This document shows, piece after piece, positions 44,381 to 55,519 of a DNA stretch of 64,000 nt. Both the position numbers and the translations under genes were made by a program. How positions within the stretch are numbered: the stretch's first letter is position 1; each line of letters starts with the position of its first letter. The stretch covers positions 1 through 64,000 of the forward strand of contig NZ_JAMOHY010000001.1 in NCBI RefSeq assembly GCF_024448695.1, in the 5' to 3' direction. The notes below the pieces were generated by a model. It ran no database searches and was not told the origin of the DNA. It saw only the letters and a program-made list of their open reading frames with translations. This DNA comes from Stutzerimonas stutzeri (GTDB lineage: Bacteria; Pseudomonadota; Gammaproteobacteria; Pseudomonadales; Pseudomonadaceae).

Positions 44381-44407
44381 CGCAGGAGCGGGCCATTCCC
44401 GCGAAAT
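44381..44407. repeat. REP-like short palindrome
   Basis: GGAGCGGGCCATTCCCGCGAA resembles the core of Pseudomonas REP sequences (GCGGGC...CCCGCTCC). Located between cysD and the Nif3-like gene. Confidence 0.45.
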
Positions 44408-44495
44408 GCCGCCATGCCGAAGTGCGGGTTCATTCGCAGGCATGAACTGATCCAATAGGTGCCGTCATTCCCACGAAGTACACCGGGACGCTCGG

Positions 44496-45254
44496 TTAAG
44501 CCGGATTGGGGCAATCAATAAAAATGTGCTCGATGGCAAAACGACGGGCCAGGTAGTCACCCAGCGCCTGGACGCCGTAACGCTCGGTGGCGTGATGACC
44601 GGCGGCGAAGAAACTCAGGCCGTTTTCGCGTGCGCTATGCACGGTTGGTTCAGAGATTTCACCCGTCAGATAGGCGTCGACGCCCGCCGCAATCGCCTGA
44701 TCGATATAACCCTGAGCGCCGCCTGTGCACCAGCCGACACGCCTGATCAGGCCGCCACCTTCAATCATCAACGGCTCGCGCTCCAGCTTTTCATGCACGA
44801 GACGTCCGAATTCAGCCGGCGTCAACGGCGTTGCCAGCGAGCCGACCAGCCCGACCGACCTTGGATTGTCCGGTTCCAACGCCCCTTCGATGGTCAGGCC
44901 AAGCAGGCGCGCCAACTGCACGTTATTGCCCACCTCCTCATGCAGGTCGAGCGGCAGGTGATAGGCAAGCAGGCTGATGTCGTGATTCAACAGCGTTTTC
45001 AGGCGACGCTGCTTCATCCCCACGATGCGCGGGTCCTCGTTTTTCCAGAAATAACCATGATGTACGAGCACCACATCGGCCTCGGCTTCTACCGCAGCAT
45101 CGAGCAGGGCCTGACTGGCGGTCACACCACTGACGATGCGGCACACCTGGGGCCTGCCTTCAACCTGCAGGCCGTTGGGGCAGTAGTCGGGGATTTTCGA
45201 GACATTCAGGTAGCTGTTGCTCTCTTCAACCAGTGTGGCCAGTGCGATTGCCAT
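44496..45254 (-). CDS. Nif3-like dinuclear metal-center protein
   Basis: A 252-residue member of the Nif3/YbgI (DUF34) family. Metal-ligand motifs VLVHHGYFWKN near 62-72 (His pair), LAYHLPLDLH near 96-105 and the C-terminal FAAGHHATERYG near 216 (His, Glu) are all present. Proposed GTP cyclohydrolase 1 type 2, but the real function of the family is unsettled. Frame opens to 45305; MAIALATLVEE is the family start. Divergent from algW. Confidence 0.9.
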   Translation of the reverse strand: MAIALATLVEESNSYLNVSKIPDYCPNGLQVEGRPQVCRIVSGVTASQALLDAAVEAEADVVLVHHGYFWKNEDPRIVGMKQRRLKTLLNHDISLLAYHLPLDLHEEVGNNVQLARLLGLTIEGALEPDNPRSVGLVGSLATPLTPAEFGRLVHEKLEREPLMIEGGGLIRRVGWCTGGAQGYIDQAIAAGVDAYLTGEISEPTVHSARENGLSFFAAGHHATERYGVQALGDYLARRFAIEHIFIDCPNPA

Positions 45255-45341
45255 GGAAAGGGTCCTGAATCGAGTGGGGGCGGGGTGAGGCAAAACGGCT
45301 GCCACAGCTAATCAGCACGCTGCATTTCGCCGCCAGCTTCG

Positions 45342-45347
45342 TATAAT
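45342..45347 (+). promoter_or_regulatory. -10 element upstream of algW
   Basis: Perfect TATAAT 58-63 bases before the ATG at 45405. No good -35 was seen. A GGGGG-CACTCGA-CCCCC hairpin follows in the leader (45361-45378). Confidence 0.45.
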
Positions 45348-45404
45348 GCCGCCACATTAAAGGGGGCACTCGACCCCCGCAACCTATGCGGATTGCACAA
45401 CAAG

Positions 45405-46556
45405 ATGATCAATGCCCTGCGCTACCTGAGCTGGCCGTTGTTGGCTGGCCTGCTTCTCGCCCTGCTGATCATTCAGCGCTATCCGCACTGGGTGGGACTG
45501 GATACCGAGCCGGCGTACACCCTGCAACAGGCGCCATTGGCGGCTGGACCGCGTCAGGGACCGTACTCCTACGCGGGCGCAGTCAGCAGCGCGGCACCGG
45601 CGGTGGCCAACTTGTACACCACCAAGATCATCGACAAGCCCCAGCAGCCGCTGCCCAAGGACGACCCGCTGTTTCAGCGTTTCTTCGGGGACAACCTGCC
45701 CCGCCAGAGACGCATGGAGTCAAGCCTCGGTTCAGCGGTGATCATGAGCTCCGAAGGCTATCTGCTGACCAACAACCACGTGACCGCCAATGCTGAACAG
45801 ATCGTGGTGGCGCTCAGGGATGGCCGTGAAACCCTGGCGAGAGTGATCGGCAACGACCCGGAAACAGACCTCGCCGTGCTGAAGATCGATCTTGAGAATC
45901 TTCCGGCCATCACCCTCGGGCACTCGGACAGCATTCGTGTCGGCGATGTCACGCTGGCGATCGGCAATCCGTTTGGGGTGGGCCAGACAGTCACCATGGG
46001 CATCATCAGCGCTACCGGACGCAACCAGCTGGGGCTCAACACCTATGAGGATTTCATACAGACCGATGCAGCGATCAATCGCGGCAATTCGGGCGGAGCG
46101 CTGGTGGATGCCGCCGGGCATCTGATCGGGATAAACACGGCGATCATTTCCGAATCCGGCGGTTCACAGGGAATCGGCTTCGCCATACCGGTCAAACTGG
46201 CGATGGAAGTAATGAAAGCCATAGTCGAGCATGGCCAGGTGATTCGCGGCTGGCTGGGTGTCGAAGTTCAGTCGTTGACTCAGGAACTGGCCGAATCCTT
46301 TGGTCAGGCGGGCCGCCCCGGTATCGTCGTCGCCGGTGTTTACCGCGACGGCCCGGCGGAGCGTGCCGGCCTGCGGCCCGGTGATCTGATTCTCAGCATC
46401 GACGGCGCACAGTCCAGCGACGGCCGCAGCTCGATGAACCAGGTCGCCCGAACCCGTCCCGGCGACCGGATCAAGATCGACATCCTGCGCAACGGCCAAC
46501 CACTGACACTGACTGCCGAAGTGGGCATGCGGCCTCCGGTGGAGTCGAAACCCTAG
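45405..46556 (+). CDS. algW: periplasmic serine protease AlgW (DegS-type)
   Basis: A 383-residue site-1 protease that cleaves the anti-sigma factor MucA on envelope stress to release AlgU. N-terminal membrane anchor at about 8-25 (YLSWPLLAGLLLALLII), trypsin-like domain with His (LLTNNHVTA), Asp (ETDLAVLKID) and Ser (NRGNSGGALVD), and one PDZ domain (about 275-370). One PDZ and an uncleaved anchor mark the DegS type. ATG at 45405 and TTG at 45393 both have weak ribosome sites. Converges on hisC. Confidence 0.93.
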   Translation: MINALRYLSWPLLAGLLLALLIIQRYPHWVGLDTEPAYTLQQAPLAAGPRQGPYSYAGAVSSAAPAVANLYTTKIIDKPQQPLPKDDPLFQRFFGDNLPRQRRMESSLGSAVIMSSEGYLLTNNHVTANAEQIVVALRDGRETLARVIGNDPETDLAVLKIDLENLPAITLGHSDSIRVGDVTLAIGNPFGVGQTVTMGIISATGRNQLGLNTYEDFIQTDAAINRGNSGGALVDAAGHLIGINTAIISESGGSQGIGFAIPVKLAMEVMKAIVEHGQVIRGWLGVEVQSLTQELAESFGQAGRPGIVVAGVYRDGPAERAGLRPGDLILSIDGAQSSDGRSSMNQVARTRPGDRIKIDILRNGQPLTLTAEVGMRPPVESKP

Positions 46557-46594
46557 CTGCAGCGGCCAGGGTGCAGAGCGCTGCCCATACCAGC

Positions 46595-47656
46595 CTACTT
46601 TTGCGTCGCCTGTGCAATGGCATCCAGCAGCGCCTGGTTCTGCTCCGGCGTACCTATGGTGATGCGCAGGTACTGGTCGATACGCGGCAGCTTGAAGTGG
46701 CGAACGATCACACCCGCCTCACGCAGCGCGGCAGCGAGTGCAGCAGCGTCGTGGCCGGGGTGACGGGCAAAAATGAAGTTGGCCGCCGACGGCAGCACTT
46801 CAAAACCCTGCGCCGTCATTGCAGCGACAACGTCCTCGCGACTGGCGATCACCTGCTGACAGGTTTGCTGGAAATAGAGGCGATCCTCAAATGCCGCGGC
46901 AGCGCCGGCAATCGCAATGCGGTCCAGCGGATAGGAGTTGAAGCTGTTCTTGATCCGCTCCAGGGCCTCGATCAGGTCCGGATGCCCGACCGCAAGCCCC
47001 ACACGCAGACCGGCAAGGGAGCGCGATTTGGACAACGTCTGGGTCACCAGCAGATTCGGATAGCGATCAACCAGCGCAATCGCCGATTCGCCACCGAAAT
47101 CGATATAGGCCTCGTCTACCAGCACCACCGACTCGGTATTGGCCTGCAGCAGACGCTCAATGGCTTGCAGGGTCAGCACACGGCCTGTGGGCGCATTGGG
47201 GTTGGGAAAGATGATGCCGCCGTTGGGTCGGCTGTAATCGGCCACTTCGATCTGGAACTCGTCATCCAGCGCGATGGTTTCGTATTCAATACCGTAAAGC
47301 CCGCAGTAGACCGGATAGAAACTGTAGGTCACATCGGGAAACAACAACGGCTTGCCATGCTGGAACAGCCCATGAAAGGCATGCGCCAGCACTTCATCGG
47401 AACCGTTACCGACAAACACCTGAGCCGGTTGCACACTGTAATAGTCGGCCACCGCCCGCTTGAGCCGCTCGCCGTTGGGGTCGGGATACAGGCGCAGCGT
47501 GTCGCCAATCTCAACCTGCATCGCTGCAAGCGCCTTGGGCGACGGCCCGTAGGGGTTCTCGTTGGTGTTGAGTTTGACCAGCTTGTTCAGCTTCGGCTGC
47601 TCACCTGGCACATAAGGCACCAGGGTCTTGACGAAGGGGCTCCAGTATTTGCTCAC
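46595..47656 (-). CDS. hisC: histidinol-phosphate aminotransferase
   Basis: A 353-residue PLP enzyme (fold type I) converting imidazole-acetol phosphate to histidinol phosphate. It has [16 protein letters not shown] near 26, [14 protein letters not shown] near 200 and the PLP-lysine segment [16 protein letters not shown] near 220. GTG start at 47656 gives the expected [20 protein letters not shown] start and is preceded by GAGGAGAGAAG; the longer ATG frame to 47707 overlaps a hairpin repeat. Last gene of the murA-hisG-hisD-hisC group. Confidence 0.93.
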   Translation of the reverse strand: MSKYWSPFVKTLVPYVPGEQPKLNKLVKLNTNENPYGPSPKALAAMQVEIGDTLRLYPDPNGERLKRAVADYYSVQPAQVFVGNGSDEVLAHAFHGLFQHGKPLLFPDVTYSFYPVYCGLYGIEYETIALDDEFQIEVADYSRPNGGIIFPNPNAPTGRVLTLQAIERLLQANTESVVLVDEAYIDFGGESAIALVDRYPNLLVTQTLSKSRSLAGLRVGLAVGHPDLIEALERIKNSFNSYPLDRIAIAGAAAAFEDRLYFQQTCQQVIASREDVVAAMTAQGFEVLPSAANFIFARHPGHDAAALAAALREAGVIVRHFKLPRIDQYLRITIGTPEQNQALLDAIAQATQK

Positions 47657-47707
47657 AGCCCTTCTCTCCTCGAATGTGATCGTTTGACCGGGGTGGAAAC
47701 AGGACAT

Positions 47708-47735
47708 GCGGTGGACAAGCAGCTGTCCACCTTAC
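47708..47735 (-). repeat. REP-like hairpin repeat, copy E
   Basis: Reverse complement reads GTAAGGTGGACAG...TTGTCCACCGC, an arm pair GGTGGACA/TGTCCACC with the same head and tail as copies A-D. It lies between hisD and hisC. Confidence 0.55.
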
Positions 47736-47746
47736 ACAGCGTGCCG

Positions 47747-49057
47747 CTAGCGCTTGATCCGGTATTCCGCACTGCGCGCGTGGGCGGTCAGCGACTCGCC
47801 GCGGGCCAGCACAGACGCCACCTTGCCCAGCTCCGAAGCGCCTTGCGCCGAGCAGTAAATGATCGATGAACGCTTCTGGAAGTCATATACGCCCAGCGGC
47901 GAGGAGAAGCGTGCGGTGCCGGATGTCGGCAGCACGTGGTTGGGGCCGGCGCAGTAATCGCCCAGCGCTTCCGCCGTGTAGCGCCCCATGAAGATCGCAC
48001 CGGCATGGCGGATCTGATCCAGATACTGCTCGGGATTTTCCACCGACAGCTCCAGGTGTTCCGGGGCAATGCGGTTGGCCACTTCGATGGCCTGCTGCAT
48101 GTCGGCGACCTGAATCAGGGCACCGCGCCCTTCAAGGGAGGTGCGGGCGATTTCCTCGCGCTCCAGGGTCGGCAGCAGGCGCTGGATGCTTTCCGCCACC
48201 CTGTCGAGGAAGGCTGCGTCGGGGCTGACCAGGATCGACTGGGCATCCTCGTCGTGCTCGGCCTGCGAAAAGAGATCCATGGCGATCCAGTCCGGATCGG
48301 TCTGGCCGTCGCAGACCACGAGGATTTCCGATGGGCCGGCGATCATGTCGATGCCGACCTTGCCGAACACATGACGTTTGGCGGTGGCCACATAGATGTT
48401 GCCGGGACCGACGATCTTGTCGACTGGCGGCACGCTTTCGGTGCCATAGGCCAGCGCCGCGACAGCCTGGGCGCCACCAATGGTGAAGACCCGATCCACG
48501 CCGGCAATGCAGGCGGCGGCCAGCACCAGCTCGTTGATTTCGCCACGCGGGGTGGGCACCACCATGACCACTTCAGGCACGCCGGCAACCTTCGCCGGAA
48601 TCGCGTTCATCAACACCGAGGACGGATAGGAGGCTTTGCCACCCGGCACGTAAAGACCTGCACGATCAAGCGGTGTGACCTTCTGCCCGAGCACCGTGCC
48701 ATCGGCCTCGGTGTAGGTCCAGGACTCCTGCTTCTGCCTTTCGTGATAGGCACGCACACGCTCCGCAGCCACTTCCAGCGCCTGACGCTGCTCGGGAGTG
48801 ATGCGTTCCAGCGCCAGTTCAAGGCGCTCGCGGGGCAGAATCAGATCGGCCATGGATGCCGCTTCAAGGCCGTCGAAACGCTGGGTCAACTCGACCAGCG
48901 CCGCATCGCCACGTTCGCGCACGGCCTGGATGATCTCCAGCACGCGCTGATTGACGCCATCATCGGACACGCTTTCCCAGCTCAGAAGATGATCCAGATG
49001 CCGGGCGAAATCGGCATCGGTGGCGTTGAGTCGGCGAATGGCGGTGGCAGCGGTCAT
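47747..49057 (-). CDS. hisD: histidinol dehydrogenase
   Basis: A 436-residue zinc enzyme oxidising L-histidinol to L-histidine with two NAD+. Motifs: [20 protein letters not shown] near 129, [10 protein letters not shown] near 230, zinc/catalytic Gln-His and Asp-His in [11 protein letters not shown] near 258 and AEHLELSVE near 325, and GPNHVLPT near 368. The ATG at 49057 ([14 protein letters not shown]) is chosen; one four codons upstream is possible. Between hisG and hisC, a his subset typical of pseudomonads. Confidence 0.95.
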   Translation of the reverse strand: MTAATAIRRLNATDADFARHLDHLLSWESVSDDGVNQRVLEIIQAVRERGDAALVELTQRFDGLEAASMADLILPRERLELALERITPEQRQALEVAAERVRAYHERQKQESWTYTEADGTVLGQKVTPLDRAGLYVPGGKASYPSSVLMNAIPAKVAGVPEVVMVVPTPRGEINELVLAAACIAGVDRVFTIGGAQAVAALAYGTESVPPVDKIVGPGNIYVATAKRHVFGKVGIDMIAGPSEILVVCDGQTDPDWIAMDLFSQAEHDEDAQSILVSPDAAFLDRVAESIQRLLPTLEREEIARTSLEGRGALIQVADMQQAIEVANRIAPEHLELSVENPEQYLDQIRHAGAIFMGRYTAEALGDYCAGPNHVLPTSGTARFSSPLGVYDFQKRSSIIYCSAQGASELGKVASVLARGESLTAHARSAEYRIKR

Positions 49058-49172
49058 AACGGGCCTCATGAGGGGATACGTCGAAGCTGTTGCAGGTGCC
49101 CTAGATTAACAAGCCAAGCGCACGGACACCCTGAAATTGAAGCTATGGCGCGGATAGCAGACCCGCGCAGAC

Positions 49173-49802
49173 TCAGGCGTGATGCTCGATGGCGTGCTGC
49201 AGGGCATCGATCAACGCCTGAATGCGCCCATGCTGCATCTTCATCGAAGCCTTGTTGACTACCAGCCGCGAGCTGATATGGCAGATCAGCTCCTGCGGCT
49301 CCAGCCCATTGGCGCGCAGGGTGTTGCCGGTATCCACCACATCGATGATCTTGTCAGCCAGCCCCACCAGCGGCGCCAGCTCCATCGAGCCGTAAAGCTT
49401 GATGATGTCGACCTGGCGACCCTGCTCGGCGTAATACTGCTTGGCGACATTGACGAACTTGGTCGCAACGCGCAGACGCCCTTTCGGCTCCGGCGCGCCA
49501 ACCCTGCCGGCAGTCATCAGCTTGCAGTTGGCAATTTTCAGGTCCAGCGGCTCGTACAAACCCTGCCCGCCGTACTCCATCAACACGTCCTTGCCGGCCA
49601 CGCCCAAGTCTGCAGCACCATGCTCAACGTACGTCGGCACATCGGTGGCACGCACGATCAGCAAGCGCACATCGTCCTGACTGGTGGGAATGATCAGCTT
49701 GCGACTTTTTTCCGGATTCTCGGTCGGGACGATTCCCGCGGCCGCCAGCAAAGGCAGGGTGTCATCGAGAATACGGCCTTTGGACAGGGCGATGGTAAGC
49801 AT
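49173..49802 (-). CDS. hisG: ATP phosphoribosyltransferase, short form
   Basis: A 209-residue catalytic subunit starting the histidine pathway (ATP + PRPP to PR-ATP). [19 protein letters not shown] opens the type-2 binding-protein fold; [17 protein letters not shown] near 61 and the PRPP loop [17 protein letters not shown] near 150 (VDTGNTLR) are conserved. It lacks the C-terminal regulatory domain of long HisG and therefore needs HisZ, not in this window. It follows murA by 21 bases. Confidence 0.95.
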   Translation of the reverse strand: MLTIALSKGRILDDTLPLLAAAGIVPTENPEKSRKLIIPTSQDDVRLLIVRATDVPTYVEHGAADLGVAGKDVLMEYGGQGLYEPLDLKIANCKLMTAGRVGAPEPKGRLRVATKFVNVAKQYYAEQGRQVDIIKLYGSMELAPLVGLADKIIDVVDTGNTLRANGLEPQELICHISSRLVVNKASMKMQHGRIQALIDALQHAIEHHA

Positions 49803-49823
49803 TGCGTTATTCCTTGAGTGGCC

Positions 49824-51426
<1,603 letters not shown>

Positions 51427-51517
51427 CCTCGATCAGCGCCGGATGCGCACAGCCGGACATCATACAAAAAAGCCAGAAGCCTGCGAACCCCGAGTCCCTG
51501 GGAGGCAGGCACGGTGC

Positions 51518-51976
51518 TCATTCCAGGGTTTCCGCCTCGGTGTCGCGCGGCAAGCGGTGCCGGTTATCGGCAGTCACTGCCGGGAATCTGGAAGAAGCGA
51601 AACGCACCACCAGAATCGCCACGGCCAGCAACAGAATGGCACCCGAAATATAGACCACACCCATGTCCGGGCGATGGTGATGCGACACATCGGAAATCAG
51701 CAGACGGGTCAGCGCTGTGATAGCCACATAAATCAGGAAGCGCACCGGCATGTGGTTGGTCTTGAAATAAATCCCGACCATCGCCCCCAGTTCGAGGTAG
51801 ATGAACAGCAGCAGGATGTCATCGACGCTGATGTTGCCCTTTTCGATCATGCCGAGAAACGCCACCAGCCCCGCCCACGCCGTGATCGCACCGATGGCGA
51901 ACAGCGCGAGGTAATGGAAGGTCTCAACAAACAGATTACCCAGCGACTCGGCCACTGCATGGACCTTGACGCGCAT
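51518..51976 (-). CDS. PsiE-family membrane protein
   Basis: A roughly 152-residue inner-membrane protein starting MRVKVHAVAESLGNLFVETF, with four hydrophobic segments (TFHYLALFAIGAITAWAGLV; ILLLFIYLELGAMVGIYF; VRFLIYVAITALTRLLI; VYISGAILLLAVAILVVRFA). The pattern and IYLELGAMVGIYFKTNHMP motif fit PsiE/phosphate-starvation-inducible proteins, whose function is unknown. An in-frame upstream Met at 52000 exists and would abut mlaB; 51976 is chosen as family-like. It sits between mlaB and ibaG, in the same direction. Confidence 0.8.
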   Translation of the reverse strand: MRVKVHAVAESLGNLFVETFHYLALFAIGAITAWAGLVAFLGMIEKGNISVDDILLLFIYLELGAMVGIYFKTNHMPVRFLIYVAITALTRLLISDVSHHHRPDMGVVYISGAILLLAVAILVVRFASSRFPAVTADNRHRLPRDTEAETLE

Positions 51977-51999
51977 CGTTTCCGCCCGGCACAACAACA

Positions 52000-52341
52000 T
52001 CAGACTGCTCCCTGCTCTTCTCTACCCACAAAAGTATCGGACAGCGAAAGGACCTCCAGCAGACCGGAGACCGCGGCGATTTCCCGCATATCCTCGGGCA
52101 AGCCGGTAATGGCCACCTCACGCCCCAGCGCCATTGCATCACGGGTGAAGGCCAGCAGCAGGGAAAGCCCGACACTGCTGGACTTTTCCACCGCTGAACA
52201 ATCGATCAGCAAAGAACCGCTGGTTACGACACGAATCAGTGCCTGCCCTTCCCGCCGCAAAGCCGGGCCTGACTGGTAGTCAAGCACGCCAGAAAGCCGC
52301 AGAACGCTATCAGCACCGCACTCAACACGCCCCTCAGTCAT
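52000..52341 (-). CDS. mlaB: STAS-domain protein MlaB
   Basis: A 113-residue STAS domain starting MTEGRVECGADSVLRLSGVL, with LLIDCSAVEKSSSVGLSLLL near 45-64 (Ser-rich phosphorylation-type loop). MlaB stabilises and activates the MlaF ATPase on the cytosolic side. Start at 52341 overlaps the mlaC 3' end by 8 bases, indicating coupling; the longer open frame to 52428 is not family-like. Last mla gene of the operon. Confidence 0.92.
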   Translation of the reverse strand: MTEGRVECGADSVLRLSGVLDYQSGPALRREGQALIRVVTSGSLLIDCSAVEKSSSVGLSLLLAFTRDAMALGREVAITGLPEDMREIAAVSGLLEVLSLSDTFVGREEQGAV

Positions 52342-52999
52342 CGCCCGCCGCCTGCTGGCCAGCTTCGGTGTCCCTGGCTCGTGCGACGACCTCACCCCAG
52401 CCATCGATGGTCTTGTCCAGGTCGCCATTGTTTCTTTGCATGGAGTCGGCGAACTGATCGCGAAACAGTTTGCCGATATTGATGCCGTTGATGATCACGT
52501 TGCGCACCAGCCATTCACCGTCGTGCTTGACCATGGTGTAGGACACCGGATAGATCTCGCCCTGACGACCGGTCACTTCCATGCCGACGCTGGTGCGTTC
52601 GGGGTCCTGCCTGCCACTGGGCGGCAGCACGCGGATCTGCTGGTTGTTGTATTCCAGCAAAGCGTTGCCATAGAACTGCATAAGGCTGCGCTTGAAGCTT
52701 TCCTGAAAGCGGTTCATCTGCTCGGCGTTGGCGTTGCGGGAGTATTTCACCGTCATGATGCTGCGGGAAATCCCCCCGGCATCCACTACAGGACCGAGGA
52801 TGTTGTTGAGCGATGCGTAGAAGGCATTCGGATCCTGACGGTACTGATCCTTGTTGGCCTTGAGGTCGGCCAGCAGCTCATCGGTGGTCTGCTGGATCAC
52901 TTCATGCGCGCTCGGAGCGGCCAAGGCCAGCATGGGCAGTGCCGCCAGCAATATCAGCAGACTGCGACGCAGGATGGTCATCATATTCAGGCTCCTCAT
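52334..52999 (-). CDS. mlaC: periplasmic phospholipid-shuttle protein MlaC
   Basis: A 221-residue periplasmic protein with signal peptide (ALA near 27, mature APSAHEVIQQTTDEL) and an NTF2-like lipid-binding fold: NAFYASLNNILGPVVD and SYTMVKHDGEWLVRNVIING. It ferries phospholipids between MlaA-OmpC and MlaFEDB. Overlaps mlaD by 4 bases upstream and mlaB by 8 downstream. C-terminal extension rich in Asp/Gln. Confidence 0.95.
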   Translation of the reverse strand: MRSLNMMTILRRSLLILLAALPMLALAAPSAHEVIQQTTDELLADLKANKDQYRQDPNAFYASLNNILGPVVDAGGISRSIMTVKYSRNANAEQMNRFQESFKRSLMQFYGNALLEYNNQQIRVLPPSGRQDPERTSVGMEVTGRQGEIYPVSYTMVKHDGEWLVRNVIINGINIGKLFRDQFADSMQRNNGDLDKTIDGWGEVVARARDTEAGQQAAGDD

Positions 53000-53454
53000 T
53001 CTCTATTTACCGAATTGAGCAAAAACTTGCCGATCAGGTCTTCCAGCACCAGGGAAGACTGCGTATCTCGAATCGTATCGCCATCGCCCAGCGTCTCCTC
53101 TTCCCCGCCGACACTGATGCCGATGTACTTCTCACCCAGCAGACCAGCGGTGAGAATCGAGGCCGTGGAATCGAACGGCAGGATATCGATATCCTGCTGG
53201 ATCTCCAGGGTGACGCGACCGGTGTAGCTTTCCCGATCGAGATCGATGGCCGTCACCTTGCCAATGGTCACGCCCGCCATGGTTACCTTGGATCTGACCG
53301 TAAGACCGGCAATATTGTCGAAATAGGCATAAAGCTTGTAGGTGTCGGCATTGCCCACGCTCAGCCCGCTGACGCGCAACGACAACAACAGCAAGGCCAG
53401 CACGCCCGCCAGAAGGAACAGGCCAACACCAATTTCCAGGGTGCGGATACGCAT
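52996..53454 (-). CDS. mlaD: MCE-domain phospholipid-transport protein MlaD
   Basis: A 152-residue single-pass inner-membrane protein: TM at about 7-28 (EIGVGLFLLAGVLALLLLSL) followed by one MCE domain with GLTVRSKVTMAGVTIGKV near 50 and GLLGEKYIGISVGG near 104. Hexameric MlaD forms the lipid pore of MlaFEDB. Stop and start overlap neighbours on both sides. Confidence 0.96.
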   Translation of the reverse strand: MRIRTLEIGVGLFLLAGVLALLLLSLRVSGLSVGNADTYKLYAYFDNIAGLTVRSKVTMAGVTIGKVTAIDLDRESYTGRVTLEIQQDIDILPFDSTASILTAGLLGEKYIGISVGGEEETLGDGDTIRDTQSSLVLEDLIGKFLLNSVNRE

Positions 53455-54251
53455 CAGAAATCTCCAAACATCAAGGCGGTCAGAATAAAGTCGAGGCCGA
53501 GCACCGCCAGCGAGGCGTAGACCACGGTTCGTGTGGTGGCGCGGCTGATCCCTTCGGAGGTCGGCTCGCAGTCGTAACCCTGGAACACCGCAATCCAGGT
53601 CACGACGACTGCGAATACCAGGCTTTTGATCACGCCATTGAGTACGTCCGAGGTAAAGCTGACGCTGTTCTGCATGTTGGCCCAGAACGAACCCTCATAA
53701 ACGCCCAGCCAATCCACCGCCACCATGGCGCCACCCCAGATGCCCACGACATTGAAAATCACGGTCAGCAGCGGCAGCGAAATGAAGCCAGCCCAGAGAC
53801 GCGGCGCGATGATGTACTTGAGCGGATCAACACCGATCATTTCCAGACTGGAGAGCTGCTCGGTGGACTTCATGTTACCGATCTCGGCAGCCAGTGCCGA
53901 ACCGGCACGCCCGGCGAACAGCAACGCCGTCACGACCGGCCCCAGCTCACGCAGCAACGTCAGGGCAACCATCTGCCCCACCGCCTGCTCGGAACCGTAG
54001 CTGCTGAGAATGCTGTAACCCTGCAACGCCAGCACCATGCCGATGAACACTCCCGACACCACCACGATGGCCAGTGACAGAACGCCAACGGAGTAGAGCT
54101 GCCGGACCAGCAGGGCAAAGCGATTATCCAGCCCACTGCGGCCAAACAATGCATGAAACAGAAACAGTGTCGCGCGCCCTTGCGCCGCGATCACGCTCAT
54201 CCCGGCCTCGCCGACCCGGCGGACTCTTTCGACTGGGGATACTTTACGCAT
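53454..54251 (-). CDS. mlaE: phospholipid transport permease MlaE
   Basis: A 265-residue inner-membrane permease of the MlaE family with about five to six helices: [20 protein letters not shown] near 95-114, [20 protein letters not shown] near 117-136 (coupling-helix region). Start [20 protein letters not shown] at 54251 overlaps mlaF by 8 bases. A longer frame to 54485 lies inside mlaF and is rejected. Confidence 0.95.
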   Translation of the reverse strand: MRKVSPVERVRRVGEAGMSVIAAQGRATLFLFHALFGRSGLDNRFALLVRQLYSVGVLSLAIVVVSGVFIGMVLALQGYSILSSYGSEQAVGQMVALTLLRELGPVVTALLFAGRAGSALAAEIGNMKSTEQLSSLEMIGVDPLKYIIAPRLWAGFISLPLLTVIFNVVGIWGGAMVAVDWLGVYEGSFWANMQNSVSFTSDVLNGVIKSLVFAVVVTWIAVFQGYDCEPTSEGISRATTRTVVYASLAVLGLDFILTALMFGDF

Positions 54252-55059
54252 CGGGGCCTCGCAACAGGTCCTCGGCATACGCCGGCGCGGGGAAATGGAA
54301 AGGCACCGGCCCGTCCGCCGCACCCAGCATGAACTGCTGAATGCGCGGATTGGTGGAGTCGCGCAGCTCGGCAGGAGTCCCTTGACCAAGTACCTGCCCG
54401 TCGCCGACCACATAGATGTAGTCGGCAATGCTGGAGGTTTCGGCCAGGTCATGGGAAACCACAATACTGGTAATGCCCAACGCATCGTTGAGCAGCCGGA
54501 TCAGCTTCACCAGCACGCCCATGGCGATAGGATCCTGACCAGCAAAAGGTTCGTCATACATGAGAATCTGTGGATCCAGCGCAATCGCACGGGCCAGAGC
54601 CACGCGCCGCTTCATGCCACCGGACAGCTCGTCAGGCATCAGCTCGATGGCTCCGCGCAACCCCACCGCCTGTAGCTTCATCAGGACGATGTCACGGATC
54701 ATTTCCTCAGGCAGCTTGGTATGAACGCGCAGCGGAAAGGCGACATTCTCGAAGACATCAAGGTCGGTGAACAGGGCGCCGCTCTGGAACAGCACGCCCA
54801 TCTGCTTGCGCATGTCAAACAGCTCTCGCCGCGACAAGGTCGGCAGATTAGTGCCCGCCACCCAGACTTCACCACTGGCCGGCTTGAGCTGGGCAGCGAT
54901 CAGGCGCAGAAGAGTCGTCTTGCCGCAGCCGGACGGTCCCATGATGGCCGTCACCTTGCCGCGCGGAATGGCAATATCGACATTATTGAAAATGCTCCGC
55001 TCGCCGCGCTTGAAGGTCAGATTCTTCAGCTCGACGGCGTAGGCGTTGGCAACGCTCAT
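54244..55059 (-). CDS. mlaF: phospholipid transport ATPase MlaF
   Basis: A 271-residue ABC ATPase with Walker [15 protein letters not shown] near 41, Q-loop [20 protein letters not shown] near 90-109, signature [14 protein letters not shown] near 145, Walker [13 protein letters not shown] near 166 and H-loop SHDLAE near 203. The C-terminal tail (about 245-271) contributes to dimerisation in this family. First gene of mlaFEDCB; energises retrograde phospholipid transport and outer-membrane asymmetry. Confidence 0.96.
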   Translation of the reverse strand: MSVANAYAVELKNLTFKRGERSIFNNVDIAIPRGKVTAIMGPSGCGKTTLLRLIAAQLKPASGEVWVAGTNLPTLSRRELFDMRKQMGVLFQSGALFTDLDVFENVAFPLRVHTKLPEEMIRDIVLMKLQAVGLRGAIELMPDELSGGMKRRVALARAIALDPQILMYDEPFAGQDPIAMGVLVKLIRLLNDALGITSIVVSHDLAETSSIADYIYVVGDGQVLGQGTPAELRDSTNPRIQQFMLGAADGPVPFHFPAPAYAEDLLRGPDA

Positions 55060-55120
55060 CGGTTCTCCTTGGATACAGCCTGCGACTCAGACGCTCCCCG
55101 GCTTTCCAGAGATACTAAAC

Positions 55121-55312
55121 AGGCCATTGAAAACGTAAACGAGGCAGGCAAGACGGGGCAAAACAGCAGAAGAAGCGCAGTTCAGATGTTCTGAATCCGC
55201 ATTACCGCTGCCTTCACCCTGCGGGCCGCGCTGAAGCGCATTAACCGCAGCGGCTTTCTGAGGCTGTTTTCTACTACGTGTCATTGCCAGCGCAGGTAAT
55301 TTCCAACGGCCT
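55121..55312. mobile_element. MITE-like element 2 (192 bp)
   Basis: It begins AGGCCATTGAAAACG and ends TTTCCAACGGCCT, inverted termini with about two mismatches. It shares GAGGCAGGCAAGAC and ATTGCCAGCGCAGGTA with element 1 at 20548-20684 but has an extra central stretch of about 55 bases with its own hairpins (TTCAGA-TGT-TCTGAA). Noncoding. Confidence 0.65.
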
Positions 55313-55482
55313 GTTGCAGCCAGACTGCTTTCGGCGGCGCACTATAGCACCGCGCAGAAGGCCTCCCAAGCAACCGGATGTATCCACACATGAACGGGTG
55401 CGTTGCGCCTGTGCAAAATCACAGCAGAATACCAGTCGATTGCTGTCACAGCTTTTTCGGTGAGCAGCGCACGCTTTACCGT

Positions 55483-55488
55483 TATAAT
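55483..55488 (+). promoter_or_regulatory. -10 element of the kdsD operon
   Basis: Perfect TATAAT in CCGTTATAATCGCG, 32-37 bases before the kdsD ATG. No strong -35. Confidence 0.5.
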
Positions 55489-55519
55489 CGCGCGTTTTCA
55501 TTCAGGCGAAGATGCGAAC

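Larger units (their letters stand above)
55060..55519. other. mla/kds divergent intergenic region
   Basis: A 460-base region between divergent mlaF and kdsD. It contains the MITE-like element 2 (55121-55312) and a kdsD -10 box (55483-55488). The remaining stretches show nothing further recognisable. Confidence 0.6.

Noticed and set aside
46070-46110. AlgW active site NRGNSGG instead of NPGNSGG
   Set aside because: Arg at this position is also found in DegP-type proteases, so it is not an anomaly.
46571-49258. long plus-strand frames opposite hisC and hisD (46571-47869 and 47936-49258)
   Set aside because: Antisense shadows; hisC and hisD are clear on the minus strand.
54252-54485. 78-residue N-terminal extension of MlaE
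   Set aside because: Lies within mlaF in another frame; MlaE starts at 54251 with the usual 8-base overlap.
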